The position numbers and the translations under genes were made by a program. Positions 22,938-34,660 of a stretch of DNA of 64,000 bases are shown piece by piece. Position 1 is the first letter of the stretch. Each line of letters begins with the position of its first letter. Below the pieces are notes generated by a model. The model searched no databases, was not told where the DNA came from, and was given only the letters and a program-made list of their open reading frames with translations. Source of the stretch: Trichobilharzia szidati (Eukaryota; Platyhelminthes; Trematoda; Strigeidida; Schistosomatidae); the NCBI GenBank assembly GCA_944472155.2, contig OX235277.1:21958804-22022803 (forward strand), given 5' to 3'.

Positions 22938-23138
22938 CTGTAGCCTTTTTTCGGAGGGTGGTGTCTCATCAATTCACTTTTCTGGGGACACCAGGAAATA
23001 TGCACCTAAACCTCTGTTGCCTTAAATGCACAACAAGCTCAGAAGAACGATTTTCGGAAATAAGATTTCAAAATGTCTTAGCGAAACGCAATTCTCTGTC
23101 GGGCAACGAATGGAACTCTCTGGTGGGAAACATTTTAT

Positions 23139-23302
23139 CCAGAGTGCCCATGTCACTTTACCTTCTCGCCATGGTTCAATTAGATTCGCCACACTGCAGG
23201 TGTGCACTGCTAAAATTGTCCGGCTATTGGGTAACGGGTAAGTGTCTATCATTCGAAAACGGAACAAATCGTTAACTCAGGTTAACAATTAGTTTCGAGT
23301 TA
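23139..23302. repeat. 164-bp identical island, copy 1
   Basis: As far as I can read it is identical to 25005-25168, while sequence on both sides is unrelated or strongly diverged. The plus strand contains an open stretch ending at ACGG|GTAAGTGTC, a possible splice donor. Confidence 0.8.
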
Positions 23303-23867
23303 TCTGACGTGACAACTGAGTGGAATTGAGATAAAGAAATCTGAGAATGAGTGAAGAAGTGACGATTCAAGGTCTCAAATCAGGGATATTTGTCCAAAAC
23401 TGGTATGTTTGATTTGAAAGGCGAATATCATTTAAAGTAAAAAATCACACCATTTCAGCATAAGTGAATAGAAATGCAAACAACTCAGTGCTAAAAACTC
23501 AGAGCTATATGACAAATATACTGATTGTAATTATACATCAGAAGAAAAAGAATCTTTGTTAATGCTGAAGCGGTTCACACGCAAATGGATTTCTCCACCA
23601 ATCAAAAGCTCTTTAAGCCATTATGGAATTTAGAATGTCGAAAGGATAAATCTAGAGGTCGAAGGAATAACATCATAACATAACATAATAAGATGAGAGG
23701 ACGTGAAAATGTCGCGCTCACAAGCCAGTCCACAGAAATGCTTCTCATATACTATGTGACATATATTTTCCTCAATATTTTGCGACCAAAATACAATTAC
23801 TCAAATATAAATGGAACACGAAAAATATACCTGTAAAATGGTTGAGATTGTTTAGACAAAGACATAC

Positions 23868-23879
23868 CTCTCAGTCGCT
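23868..23879 (-). CDS. 12-nt microexon AGCGACTGAGAG
   Basis: The acceptor is TTATTCATATTATAG and the donor GTATGTCTTTG. Phase 1 reads Arg-Leu-Arg; phase 0 is also open. It lies about 190 bp before the repeat landmark of its unit. Confidence 0.55.
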
Positions 23880-24155
23880 CTATAATATGAATAATCAAAA
23901 TTTAAGGTGGTGAAAAGCGTATTTCTTAGCCACTTATCCGCGTCCATGAAGTAGTTTATACCAATCATCCTGAATCCACGAGGTGAAATTCAAGAGACCT
24001 TCTATTCGGTATCTTTCACTGTTCTCATTTCGATACGGGTATTCAACAAGAAGTTGTATTTGAAAAATGATCGTGAACAAGACTCATAGAACAGCCTTCA
24101 AGAGAACCAACGATATCTCTGCAACATTCTCGTAGATGCAACACATAAGGAGTCT

Positions 24156-24407
24156 GTGATCTTATTACCAGGTAGAGACATTTACATTGGTAAGTTAACT
24201 ATAATTCGAAAGAAAAATGCTATGATCCACATTTTTCCTGATGGTTCATGTGACGCAGATGAAATTGAGAATGATATTTACAAGGTTCAACTTGTCTGCC
24301 TCGGAAGGTTGAACTACCGAATCATACGATATATGAGCATGACAACAGAAAACAGAAGCCTGAAAACTCCTTATCATTCTGTTGGCATCACATACAGAAA
24401 TCGGTAA
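24156..24407 (+). pseudogene. Repeat landmark copy with an 83-codon open frame
   Basis: It is the most open of the three related copies, with GRDIYIGK near the start and HIFPDGSCDADEIEND in the middle. It has no recognised family and no defined exon ends, and an internal GTAAGT occurs near 24191. Similarity to 31780-32103 is at both DNA and residue level. Confidence 0.35.
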
Positions 24408-25004
24408 AATCCACTTGATACCAGAGTGCCTAAACAGAATAATTTGAGAACCACACTCCTGCTGATGTTCCGGTGTATATTTGTTGATTATTAGAAGTGG
24501 AATTCATTTATTGAATTTTTCAGTTTTTCATCATTTCATATATAAAGTGTCCATGCAGCTGAAAACTATTCATTTCCAAATGGCGAGCATGTGTGATATA
24601 ATAATTTCAAATATTTTAGTAAACTGCATACATAATATTAAAATACAGTGAACGTACCCTTAAACTCTTCAAACCGAAAATCCCCAGAAACAATAATCTG
24701 ACTTCGATAACGATTGAGGGTGAATCTGCATTCATTTATATATCTTCGATTTTGGAATTTCGACTTGATGAGCTGAAGCCTACGATACCTTCGAATAGAT
24801 AAAAGTCATTCCCTGATAGCTGCCTATATATTATTTGCTAACTTCGTTAAAATAATAGTATAAGATTGCTATAGTGAGAATTATCTTCAGCAAGGTGAAT
24901 ACGGAAGACTTCACCGAATGTGTAACCCATGAAATAAAATTTAAGATGTCAACAGACTCGGCAGACTGTCTCGAGCTAAATCCGGCTAATCTCTTCAAAT
25001 TTAC

Positions 25005-25168
25005 CCAGAGTGCCCATGTCACTTTACCTTCTCGCCATGGTTCAATTAGATTCGCCACACTGCAGGTGTGCACTGCTAAAATTGTCCGGCTATTGGGTAA
25101 CGGGTAAGTGTCTATCATTCGAAAACGGAACAAATCGTTAACTCAGGTTAACAATTAGTTTCGAGTTA
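25005..25168. repeat. 164-bp identical island, copy 2
   Basis: Partner of 23139-23302, 1866 bp away in the same orientation. Confidence 0.8.
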
Positions 25169-25394
25169 AAAAAAAAGCGTTTTCACACTAGAAAACAAAA
25201 AATCCAAATGGAGCATCCATTGTTATTAAGGCTGTAGAAAAACATATTTCAGAAAAGATACTGCGTCAGCAAAAAATGTGTCCACTAATTCATAAGAAGT
25301 TTAGAAAATCTTAATTAGTATATCTGAGGTTTCACATTAGGAAGTTTCATCAAACATATTCTTTCACGCAAAGTTATAAAAAAGGTTCAGTGAA

Positions 25395-25640
25395 TGTCAG
25401 TCGCTCACACTGAAAAGACACAATCTGAGTGACTTTACGCCTGATTACGGAAATGGAACACAATATCTTCCAAAACTGTGCACTTCTACGTCCATCATCT
25501 AACAAGGAATAGAACACCATACAGTGACACCAACCATGCTGCCATCAGCAAGAATTCTGAAGATTCCATGATGCAGTTGAATAAAACTTCGAAAGCTGAA
25601 GCCAATTAAACTATCATCTTAGTTGCCCTGAAAATTATGC
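25395..25640. repeat. Diverged repeat shared with 42.0 and 42.5 kb
   Basis: The block containing the GGAAATGGAACACAATAT type core matches 42010-42220 and 42545-42690. Translated forward, all three show a DY.NGTEYL-like stretch bounded by stops, so they may be exon relics or plain duplicated DNA. Confidence 0.45.
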
Positions 25641-26699
25641 ATCGAATCATTTCTGTGAATTGGTGTCAACAGTTCAAATTGAAATCCTAATACTGAGACC
25701 GTTGTTCTGTGTCTCAACTGCATAACATTATTGAGCTTATAACAGACGTTGCATTCCACACTCGAATTAGTTGAGTCCGAAATAAATTTCCAGTCTCATG
25801 CAACGAGGAAGGCCATTTGGATTTCGCTGGCTCAAGTTGTTATCTTGATTGCAAAAGTAATCAGTCCAGCTTTCACAGTTTGTTGGCCGAATAGCAGTGA
25901 AGTCAGTGAAACAAACTATAAAAGAATACGATTGTGAATACTACAGCCTTGCAAGAGTGCAACTGAACGGTTCATATCAAGCAGTCCCTTATTGAACTGA
26001 ATGATAACATGATTGTATAAAGGTCATCCCACTGAACACATTCATGCACGTTTAACAAAGAACTTCAAGAAAATGAAGGATGAATGGTTTGTTAGATCGG
26101 AAATATGTGGATGAATTGTGCATGTTCGACAACCTAGCCAATGACTCTCTTACATAAAGTAGATAAGGAACATATCTTACTACGTCGACAATAAATTATT
26201 AAATATAATCCCCATGATATTTTTTTGCTCTACTTCTACTGCTTTGAATAATTTTTTGAATTAGTACTTCAGTTATAGCTATGTGTAAATTTTTTAAAAC
26301 AAGAACGTGTTCCTGTGTGCCTAATTTCTTTTTTCAAAAATATGATACATCATCTCATATTTTAACATGCTGCGTGAAAGATTTCTGAAACTACTCATAA
26401 TATTTTAATGCAAATATTCACAATTGAAGGTGATTCACCATACATGTAGCGCGTGATATAACAAAAATTATTTATAATGAAACATACGATTGAAACTATT
26501 TACTGTGTAAAAACGCGAAATAAATTGAGAAAAGGACGTCAAAGCAGAAGGAAAAAGTGTCAGATGGAAACCCAGTATTGTAAAAAGTCGAAAAAAGTGA
26601 ATAAAAAATATACCAACAATTAATATAAATTCACTAGATAAATCGGGCTAGGGGTGAAAGAAACGAACATGTTTAAGAACCTTGAGTAAATCATTAGCT

Positions 26700-27064
26700 G
26701 TAACGGCCAAAATGTCAAGAAGCTAGAGATATGTTCTGTTTTAACACTGTGAAAGTGTCATCCACATATCTCCACCATATTTTTGGAGTAGGATTAAATG
26801 TATTAAGTGCCATATTTTCCCAGCTATCCATAAATATATCTGCCACGATAGGGGATATTGGTGATCCCATTGCTATACCTTCAGTTTGTCTATATATTTT
26901 GCCTTGGAATTTAAATATAGTAGATGTGAGGCATAGCTGAATCCCTAAAATAATTTCCTCAATGGACAGCTTTGTCCTATGATTCAGTTCAGTATCCGCA
27001 GTTAGTTCTTTTTTAACTGCTTCTAAGGCCATATTGACTGGTATATTAGTGTAAAGACTGGTTA
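26700..27064 (-). pseudogene. Penelope family 2 RT fragment
   Basis: The minus-strand frame shows SLYTNIPV, then IYRQTEGIAMGSPISPIVADIF and WWRYVDDTF, which are the palm motifs of a Penelope-like RT clearly different from the 11.5-kb element. Both ends are truncated. It abuts an inverted C-terminal piece at about 27064. Confidence 0.85.
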
Positions 27065-27069
27065 TGTAA

Positions 27070-27615
27070 GACTGGTTATAAGAATGTGAGGTCAACTACA
27101 TAGGTCAAACTAGTAGGTCAGGAGTAGTCAGATTGTCCGAACATAAGAATTTAACTAAGGTAAGAATAGTTGACCCAGAGAAGATAAGTAATTTAGAAAA
27201 AAGCTCGGCAATTGCAATGCATGCATTAACACACAACCACACAATAGGGTGGGAGAGGGTTAAAATTCTAAAAGTAATCTAGGTAGGTGGAGAGAGAGGT
27301 TGATTACTGAATCTTTGTTCATCGAATCTACACCCAACACATGCAATAGGAATGAATCATCACTCATACCTGAAATATGGAAAATAATACTACCAATGAA
27401 ATCAAGTGAAAATCAAGTGAAAAACAATGGAACTATATAAATGAATTTAGGAAGTCGTGTGATTACCTTGATATGATTATGAGCAATAAATTGTGCTCGA
27501 AACGTCATCAGTAAATATTACTGTATAACACTGTGAGACTCTATCAAAATAAAAATTTACCCATAATGGAATTGCACTCTACCACAGTGCCCAAGTTTTA
27601 TTCTTATTTCAATAA
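27070..27615 (+). mobile_element. Penelope family 2 GIY-YIG end and pseudo-LTR, inverted
   Basis: Plus-strand codons from about 27085 read NECEVNYIGQTSRSGVVRLSEH, with HALTHNHTIGW further on, a GIY-YIG C-terminus. The following 300 bp end with a GCTCGAAACGTCATC hairpin-like element and ACCACAGTGCCCAAG. The RT piece and this piece face each other, the same inverted layout as the young element. Confidence 0.8.
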
Positions 27616-27739
27616 TTTAACTTTTCCCAATATATTTACTTGATAAGTAAATGTGTGATCAGATTGTTCGAAATGTATAGCGCAAATACATCACATTTTT
27701 CAAATAATTTCCGTCTTTTAATAATACTATCAAAATGAA

Positions 27740-28180
27740 TTACTTCGTCGAATTGGATGTGTCACAATGGGCCTTCTCCTGGGTCACCATTCGCCTACCA
27801 TATTTTACTAAGAGTGGATTTCGATACAATGAAACAATTTCAGCACCGAACACTCGTCCTACTGTGGATATATGCAGAATAATTCTGTCGCACCCAGGAA
27901 TCTGATCGATTTTGAATTTACTGTCGAATTTCTCAATTCGGCCACAGAAAATATTTCCTCAATTTGGACGCAATTAGTTGTATGTATTCATTTCTCAATT
28001 TCGTCCAAATAAATGTTTACATTTTCTCGATCGCGCCAATAGTCTTTTGGGATGTACCTGCGAATAATGTTATGTGTTCTTTAATTTCATATCAAGTTCG
28101 TTACCTTCGATGTCTTAATGTGGGTATATGTATTTATTTGAATTTACGAAATTTCTATGCAGTTTTCATAACATAACCAC
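27740..28180. repeat. Homogenised island, copy A
   Basis: The first 160 bp are almost identical to 30495-30660 and 32430-32595. The rest resembles the tail of the 32.4-kb copy at lower identity. Confidence 0.75.
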
Positions 28181-28788
28181 TGTTTTCTATTTGTTTTGTG
28201 GATTCTCCCTGGGATCTTAATGTTTTCGCATGAATATGAGTAACATTACCATCTTTCCTGCTTTCCATCGACCACTTTGTGCATTATATTTTATTTGATC
28301 CAAACCCACGTTACAATATTTTGCCGATCTATTCAATGTAAGTGAGATCAGGATAACGAAGTTAATTAGGAGAACTTATGATTGAAGCATTCAAACTATG
28401 CCTGCTTACCAAAAAAGGCATGTTCGGTTTGTAAGCCTTATGTAAACTCAAGAAAAACCTCATCTTCCTGGCATAAACGAAAGTATGCACGTAAAATCCA
28501 GCGCTTAAAAGTCACGGCTGTTTCACAAATTCGCTCATCAGAGTTATGCAGCAAAGGCAAAGATTTCTTTGTCTGCACTGATGTGATTCACTTGGAGTTG
28601 GAGTTTTCATGAACGGATATCAGACTGGGTCCCAGTGAATATCGATTTACACAAAATCCACATTTCGTAATATTTCGATTATTAATTTTACTCCCAAAAC
28701 TTTTATCCTGATATTCCATATAAGTAAGATTTCACCTTATTTCAATATCATATACTTAAGAAGACGGCAAGAAGCTCAATTTACATAC

Positions 28789-28800
28789 TCGCTTCCTTTC
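28789..28800 (-). CDS. 12-nt microexon GAAAGGAAGCGA
   Basis: It has a very strong acceptor, TTTTTTTCAAAAATTTTAG, and donor GTATGTAAAT. The phase 1 core is Lys-Glu-Ala. It shares its 12-nt length and unusual GTATGT donor with 23868-23879, and its place in the repeat unit with that exon and 31561-31569. Confidence 0.6.
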
Positions 28801-28999
28801 CTAAAATTTTTGAAAAAAATTGCAATTCATATCAATTGAAGTTGCAAACCAAATAACAAAAAAACAGAACATTCAGAAATTCACCAAAGAAACTGGTGAA
28901 ATATGTATCGAAATTTCAAATTCATGAAAATGAGCTAATAAACAAAAGAAGATAAAAATATTTTAACTCAGCAAACAGGTATCACATAGGAATGACGAT

Positions 29000-29335
29000 G
29001 AGATAATCATCAACAGCGAGGCTCATAAAGCAGTCTCGAAGATAATGTCTGCGAACATCACATTATTCTTCTAAGTAGATCACAGAAAGCATCTGAGATC
29101 TTATTATTCGACAGATAAAACGTCATTGGCACGGTTGATCACAGTCAGAATGATAGTGCAACACTTCACAGTTTTCCTAACGATTCATATGACGAAGAAA
29201 AGATAGAGAAGGCCATTTCTCAGGCTCCAAGAGGATAAGCGTTCTACCACATAATCTCTCCACCAGTTTTCGAAAATGCTCAGCCTATAGGACCAAGTCT
29301 AACTCCATTTTACGAGCCATCTGAAAATGACTAGC
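29000..29335 (+). pseudogene. Repeat landmark copy, interrupted
   Basis: It is nearly identical to 31850-32103 over most of its length but carries a stop in place of Leu after the AISQA block and a stop after the LLFDR block. Confidence 0.45.
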
Positions 29336-29639
29336 CGAATCCGCAAGTATGTTCAATACTACATATTTTTCATTGAACACAACACGAGCGTCAAGTGAGA
29401 CAAACAGTGTGCTCCTGATGTAGTAGGTGAGAATGACTGAGTATAATCTTTCACTTCAAACACTTCTAAATAAATTCAGGTGGTAATTTTTCACTAGTAG
29501 TATTTTCTCCATTTGTTTGATTTCTATATTTAAATATTCTGGCCTACTATTAAGGCTCTTGGATTAGTTATGACGACATTTAACTAAAGCTTTCAAGGCG
29601 GACTCTGGATTAGAGTAAGTCGGCTTCCTATAAATAGGA

Positions 29640-30200
29640 GTATGTAGTCCACTACATTAATTTGGTTTTATTCTACGATCTAGTGTGGCCAACTCTCTTC
29701 TTTCGTTTCCTAACTCAGAAGCGAATTTCATTCTGTCTACTACTGAGGTTATGTTTGTGCAAAACTGAGTGATTTTTTTCAGATTTTAACGTGTTGAATG
29801 TGTCATCCACATATATCCACCAGGAGCCAGGGTCAAATGTTCTAACAGCATTATTTTCCCAACTATCCAAAAATATGTCTGCCATTATTTGGGATATCGG
29901 TAATCCTTTTTCCACTGCAATAGTTTGTTTGCACAGTTTGTTTTCAAATTTGAATAGAGTGGATGTCAGACATAACAGTGTAACTAACATTTCATCAGCC
30001 GAGGACTCAGTCCTAATTTTGAGTTCAGGATAAATGTTCACTTCATTCTCAACTGCATTCAAAGCTATTTAATAGGAAATATTAGTATACAGACTGCGTC
30101 TGTCGAAAGTAATCATCTTTTCGTCCTTTTCTAATTCAATTACCTAGAGTTTAAGCTTAATCTCACAGTAATTATTTAGCCTGGAATTCGACCTATCTCC
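29640..30200 (-). pseudogene. Penelope RT fragment, decayed
   Basis: The minus-strand reading shows FDRRSLYTNIS, FENKLCKQT, a degraded GLPISQIMADIFLDSW and WWIYVDDTFNTLK. One in-frame stop follows SLYTNISY. It lies inside one unit of the 1.9-kb tandem array, interrupting homology between units near 29430 and 30290. Confidence 0.8.
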
Positions 30201-30248
30201 AGTGAGGCATGATATTAACGCGGGATATATAGATAACAAGTAATTCGA

Positions 30249-30707
30249 GTGGGGATAAGAAAGTTCACCTTGAAACAAACACAGGAATTCAGAAAAGTGA
30301 GAGTCAAGGAGACAGAGGATGTAAATTTCATCCAGCTAAATATGATGCCTGAATCCACCAACATATTTTCAATGGAGGCTTTTGACTTCATTACTGAATC
30401 TCCGACACGTCAGGAGACCAATGAAAGAAAATCACTTCAAATGATGCGAACTCGCCTACCTTGTTTCACGGATGAGATACACTAACATTTTAATGATGAC
30501 TTACTTCTTCGAATTGGATGTGTCACAATGGGCCTTCTCCTGGGTCACCATTCGCCTACCATATTTTACTAAGAATGTATTTCGACACAATGAAACAATT
30601 TCAGCACCGAACACTCGTCCTACTGTGGATATATGCAGAATAATTCTGTCGCACCCAGGAACCCGGTCAATGTTGAGATTCCTGTCAGATTTCTCATTGT
30701 AGTCCAC
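30249..30707 (+). repeat. Homogenised island, copy B, with short open frames
   Basis: It holds a 78-codon plus-strand frame (30249-30485) and a 76-codon frame (30472-30702), plus a minus-strand frame over the second part. The first 150 bp differ from the 32.2-kb copy with mostly conservative residue changes (for example EFRK...FIQLN against EFIR...FIQLN). From about 30405 on, the two are nearly identical. This may be a former exon or duplicated intron DNA; no family is recognised. Confidence 0.55.
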
Positions 30708-31560
30708 AAGAATTTAGCTCACTTATGTTTCGGCATATAATGCCTTAGCTCTTCTTATTATTTCATTGACTCGACTGCAAATGGTCAAAATCGATTCTGA
30801 TATTTTCTGTAGAAAGCAACATATTGGCTAATACTGACACTTCATTTCATTCTTTCCTCATGAATTAACCTTATCTCAACAGTGATTTTTGCCACAGAAC
30901 TCTGGACAAGTGAAGTCAGCTGAATTCATGGAGCCTATTGAGAGGTGACGCAAGTAACTTGTGTGAATTTGTGCGCGCCATAAAAATGAATTTATTTCAC
31001 GATATCCGAGTGTGTGATAAAATGTTTCAAAACAGCGTGGTTTGTCAAAAATCAGGATATCTGATTATGCAAATTCTAAAGACATTCGCATAATTTTCGT
31101 TACGGTGAAATAATCATAAAGGACTTAGTTCCAAAATCTCAGAGCCGTTTCATAGATTTGTTGACTGAAATTATTGAATAAAAATTATCGTTTTTGGTGC
31201 CTGCTGGTGCGTTTTCTCTTCAGTAGATTTTATGACGATCACAGATCCTTTAGATGTGCATGGGAAACGACACACTTTTCATGTAACATATTTCGGTGAT
31301 ATAAATCCATTTATTTGCCAAAATATGAGGAGTGAACATCTGAGTGTGAACGAGGTTTTCGGTCACATGTACCGCTCCTGATATTGTACGTGAGGTTTAT
31401 GTTACAACATGTATTGTCTAGAATAAAGATACGATTATTATTATTATTGCAAATCTGGCATTCACAAACCGGATCCTGAATTTGCATTTCGCTATTTGCA
31501 CAGATATGTGCATACACATTCAGGAGAATAATAGATGATTTCAATATTATGTCAACTCAC

Positions 31561-31569
31561 CCTGAGACT
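31561..31569 (-). CDS. 9-nt microexon AGTCTCAGG
   Basis: The acceptor is TATTTTGTATGTTGAAG and the donor GTGAGTTGAC. The phase 1 core is Ser-Gln. It sits about 220 bp before the repeat landmark that starts near 31780, the same offset as the microexons at 28789 and 23868 in sister repeat units. Confidence 0.55.
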
Positions 31570-31779
31570 CTTCAACATACAAAATACCATAATATTTTCA
31601 ATACAATTTATCATGATTCACATTTGACAGAATCCACATTACTACAGTTAGCTTTGAGGAATCGGTGAGCGGGGATAATAGACATCCAGTTTGATAAGCA
31701 TCAATCACCCATACACATCAGCACATTCCGTTATACATTCGTCAAGACTATTCAAAAATAATGTCATTAAGGTAATTAT

Positions 31780-32103
31780 CCTGAACGAGGACCAGCTGAG
31801 AGTCTTGAAGAGAAACACTGCTAAAAATACAGCATTTTACTAAGTATATCACAGAAAGCATCTGAGACATTATTATTCGACAGATAAAACGTCATTGGCA
31901 TGGTTGATCACAGTCGGAATGATAGTGCAACACTTCACAGTTTTCCTAACGATTCATATGACGAGGAAAAGATAGAGAAGGCCATTTCTCAGGCTGCAGG
32001 AGGATTAGAGTTCTACCACATAATCTCTCCACCAGTTTTCGAAAATGCTCAGCCTATAGGACCAAGTCTAACTGTAGTTTACGAGCTATCTGAAAATGAC
32101 TAG
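31780..32103 (+). pseudogene. Repeat landmark with a short acidic open frame
   Basis: It aligns with 29000-29335 and more distantly with 24050-24407. Plus-strand translations of the three copies share a pattern around ILL..R...IG and H.FP..S.D...IE, with stops or frameshifts in at least two. The clean part here (31900-32103) contains FPNDSYDEEKIEKAIS. It could be a decayed exon of an unknown gene or simply duplicated intron sequence. No domain is recognised. Confidence 0.4.
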
Positions 32104-32195
32104 CCGAATCCGCAAATATGTTCGGTACTAGATATATCTGTTTGAACACATCACGAGCATCAAGACTGACAACCGATATGCTCCTGATGTAGCAG

Positions 32196-32601
32196 GTGAG
32201 AATGACTAAGTACACTCAGGAATTCATACGAGGGCGGGCAAAGGAAATCGATGATGAAAAATTCATACAGCTGAATGTGAGGTGTCAATCCATCAAGATG
32301 TTTTCATTGGAAGCTGTTGATATTATTGGTGATTCTGCGCTTCGTCAGGAGACCGATGAAAGAAAATCACTTCAAATGATGCGAACTCGTTTACCTTGTT
32401 TCACGGATGAGATACACTAACATTTTAATGATGACTTACTTCTTCGAATTGGATGTGTCACAATGGGCCTTCTCCTGGGTCACCATTCGCCTACCATATT
32501 TTACTAAGAGTGGATTTCGACACAATGAAACAATTTCAGCACCGAACACTCGTCCTACTGTGGATATATGCAGAATAATTCTGTCGCAACCAGGAATCTG
32601 A
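32196..32601 (+). repeat. Homogenised island, copy C, with short open frames
   Basis: Counterpart of 30249-30707: a 74-codon frame ends at 32420 and an overlapping 64-codon frame ends at 32601. The shared C-terminal residues of the first frame are MMRTRLPCFTDEIH. A preceding AG|GTGAGAATGAC site occurs in both units, and in copy B a Penelope fragment has inserted next to it. Confidence 0.55.
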
Positions 32602-33108
32602 TCGATTTTGAATTAACTGTCGAATTCGTCAATTTGGCCACTGAATATAATTCCTCAATTTGGACACAATTATTTGTATTTTTGAATTTCTCAATTTCGT
32701 GGAAAAGTTTACGTTTTCTTGATCGCATAAATTGTTTTTGGGTGAAATTAGGAATAATGTTATGTGTTCTTTAGTTTCATATCATGTTCCTTACCATTAC
32801 CACTTTTATGTCAGTAGACATATATGTTTATTTGCAGGTAATTTGTTTTTTCGTAATAGATAATTTCATTTGATGTGTAATTTCTACTTATTGGAGGTGT
32901 TTTGTCTCTGATTGTTTTGTTATTTTGAATTGTTTCGTTTATTTTTATTTTTGCATTTGTCTTTCATTCCACTGTTTGATAACTTCTATTTCATTAATTT
33001 AGTGCTGTTTACCAACCGCTTATGAAGATTTGAAATGCCTTTTCACAACCACTCTTCTTTTAGAAATATTTCAAATTGTTCACGTACATTATGTCTTCAT
33101 TATTTTAA

Positions 33109-33167
33109 ACGGTTGAAGCCCTAGGTCCCTCTAGGAATTAAAAGAAACAAAAATAATGTAATGTAAT
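33109..33167 (+). mobile_element. RTE LINE 3' tail remnant
   Basis: It resembles the reverse complement of 5816-5860: GGTTGAAGCC, CCTCTAGGAATTAAAAGAAAC, then an AATG repeat tail. Confidence 0.5.
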
Positions 33168-33845
33168 ATTTTAAACAAACAAAGATTTCATAGATTTATC
33201 AACTTACGTTTCCCTGTATGAAATAAATATTCACCGTAGTCATAGAGTTTATAAATAGTTACTTTGATTTGAGCCACCGTGGGAAATAAATATATCTACT
33301 GGCACTTCTAGGGCCTATACACCCAAATTCCCGTGATTTATCCAAAAAGGAGTAAACATGCTGTCATCAAACATTTACATGACATTACTGTACCAAATCT
33401 GCACTTGTGAATACACTCAAATTAGAAGATGACTGTTGCCTTATTCGACATCTTCCAGTTTTGTTAGATAATGAACTGAAGTTCTCTTAACAGTTACGGA
33501 CTGAATACACCACACGATGTTCGCTCAACATTTGTACTTGCCTATTCTAAACAAGATCTTACCTCAGTTCTCTAGGTTTGTACAACTACTATCTCTAAGT
33601 ATTATTCAGCGCGATACTTTTCTAACCCTGCGTTACCTCTAAACTGGAAATACAGACTTTATTTGTGCTGTTATTTCTGCCATTATTGTCACTGTTATAC
33701 TGCTTTCTGTGCCTGCGCACATTAGTCTTAGTATCACAAAATTTCGTTAAAACGGACACGTTATTTTCTATTCCTTCAAAGTAAAGTTTTAGTTCAGGTC
33801 TCTACTTCTACAAACATAAGTAAGCTGCTTGCATAATATGAAATG

Positions 33846-34020
33846 CGACTGATCAACTGGTTTCAAAATTCTCCTGGGTTCGAATACCAGTGGGTGCGTA
33901 CTGCTGATGATTCCCAAACTAGGATGAAACAGCAGCTGTCCAGTACTTCACGGTTTTCAATAGTTCTCTAACTGATATTAATCCGTGATCAACTCGTAAA
34001 AGCAAAACTAACCCTTACAA
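33846..34020 (+). mobile_element. tRNA-derived SINE, Sm-alpha-like, old copy
   Basis: It shows a degraded A-box region, a B box in CTGGGTTCGAATACC, then GCGTACTGCTGATGA, AACAGC.GCTGTCCAGTACTT and the GGTTTTC...CTAACTGAT tail shared with the copies at 43.7 and 60.1 kb. Confidence 0.65.
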
Positions 34021-34439
34021 ACCAAACTATAGAAAATTGCTTATTATTCACCAATCTGTCAACTTGAAGTTCATTTCCATTAACCTCATTGATGTTCAAA
34101 GTATATGGCTAATATTTTAGTTTTATAATTGTGAAACATGATGAGAAGTTAAGCAAAAAACTTATTTTCATGAATGATGTTGACCATGTATCATAGTGAG
34201 GATTTTGTATAATAAATTAAAAGAAGAAATGATTCGAAATGATTCAGTAATAGTATTAATAACTAGAAAACATTTTTCATCTTTATGACCACGTGAGGTG
34301 ACGTGTGAAGTGGGAATAAATTCTCGAATTAAAGGATGAGGAAAATTTATTTAAATTATTGTAATAATAATAAATGTTTAATCAGTTGGGACTGATTCAG
34401 AAGCAGCTTTAAGTGAAACGTCTTGAAAAATACCACTGC

Positions 34440-34660
34440 AGAATTGTACTGCTGCTAAAATAGTTAGATTTATGACTTTCTGGCATACAGTGAAAATCTT
34501 CTAATTACCTCAAAGAAAACGAATAATGAAGCAAAATGTGACTCACCTTCTTCAACTGAAATGATCAGGATTATCAGTTGTAGATGCTATTACGTATTAA
34601 GAATGTATTCCTCAACGGCATGGTATTGTGTTTCATAGGTACCAGGGCTTTGTTCCAAAG
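34440..34660. repeat. Local duplication around the 34547 microexon
   Basis: It aligns with 35680-35825: an A-rich lead, AATGAAGC.AAA, the microexon with both splice sites, then ATCAGG.TTA and GTATT..TCA.CGG. Confidence 0.5.
34547..34555 (-). CDS. 9-nt microexon TTGAAGAAG
   Basis: The acceptor is CCTGATCATTTCAG and the donor GTGAGTCACA. The phase 1 core is Glu-Glu. It is the partner of 35727-35735 about 1.18 kb away; the donor changed from GTAAG to GTGAG, both functional classes. Confidence 0.65.

Larger units (their letters stand above)
23139..32830. repeat. Tandem array of diverged units of about 1.9 kb
   Basis: Landmarks recur at regular spacing: a 164-bp island at 23139 and 25005, and another island at 27740, 30490 and 32425. 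After subtracting Penelope insertions near 26.7-27.6 and 29.5-30.2 kb, every step is close to 1.9 kb. Within three units a second landmark (near 24060, 29000 and 31780) follows a minus-strand microexon by about 200 bp. Short plus-strand open stretches such as 31900-32103 and 32196-32420 recur between units, but their coding status is unknown. Confidence 0.55.
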
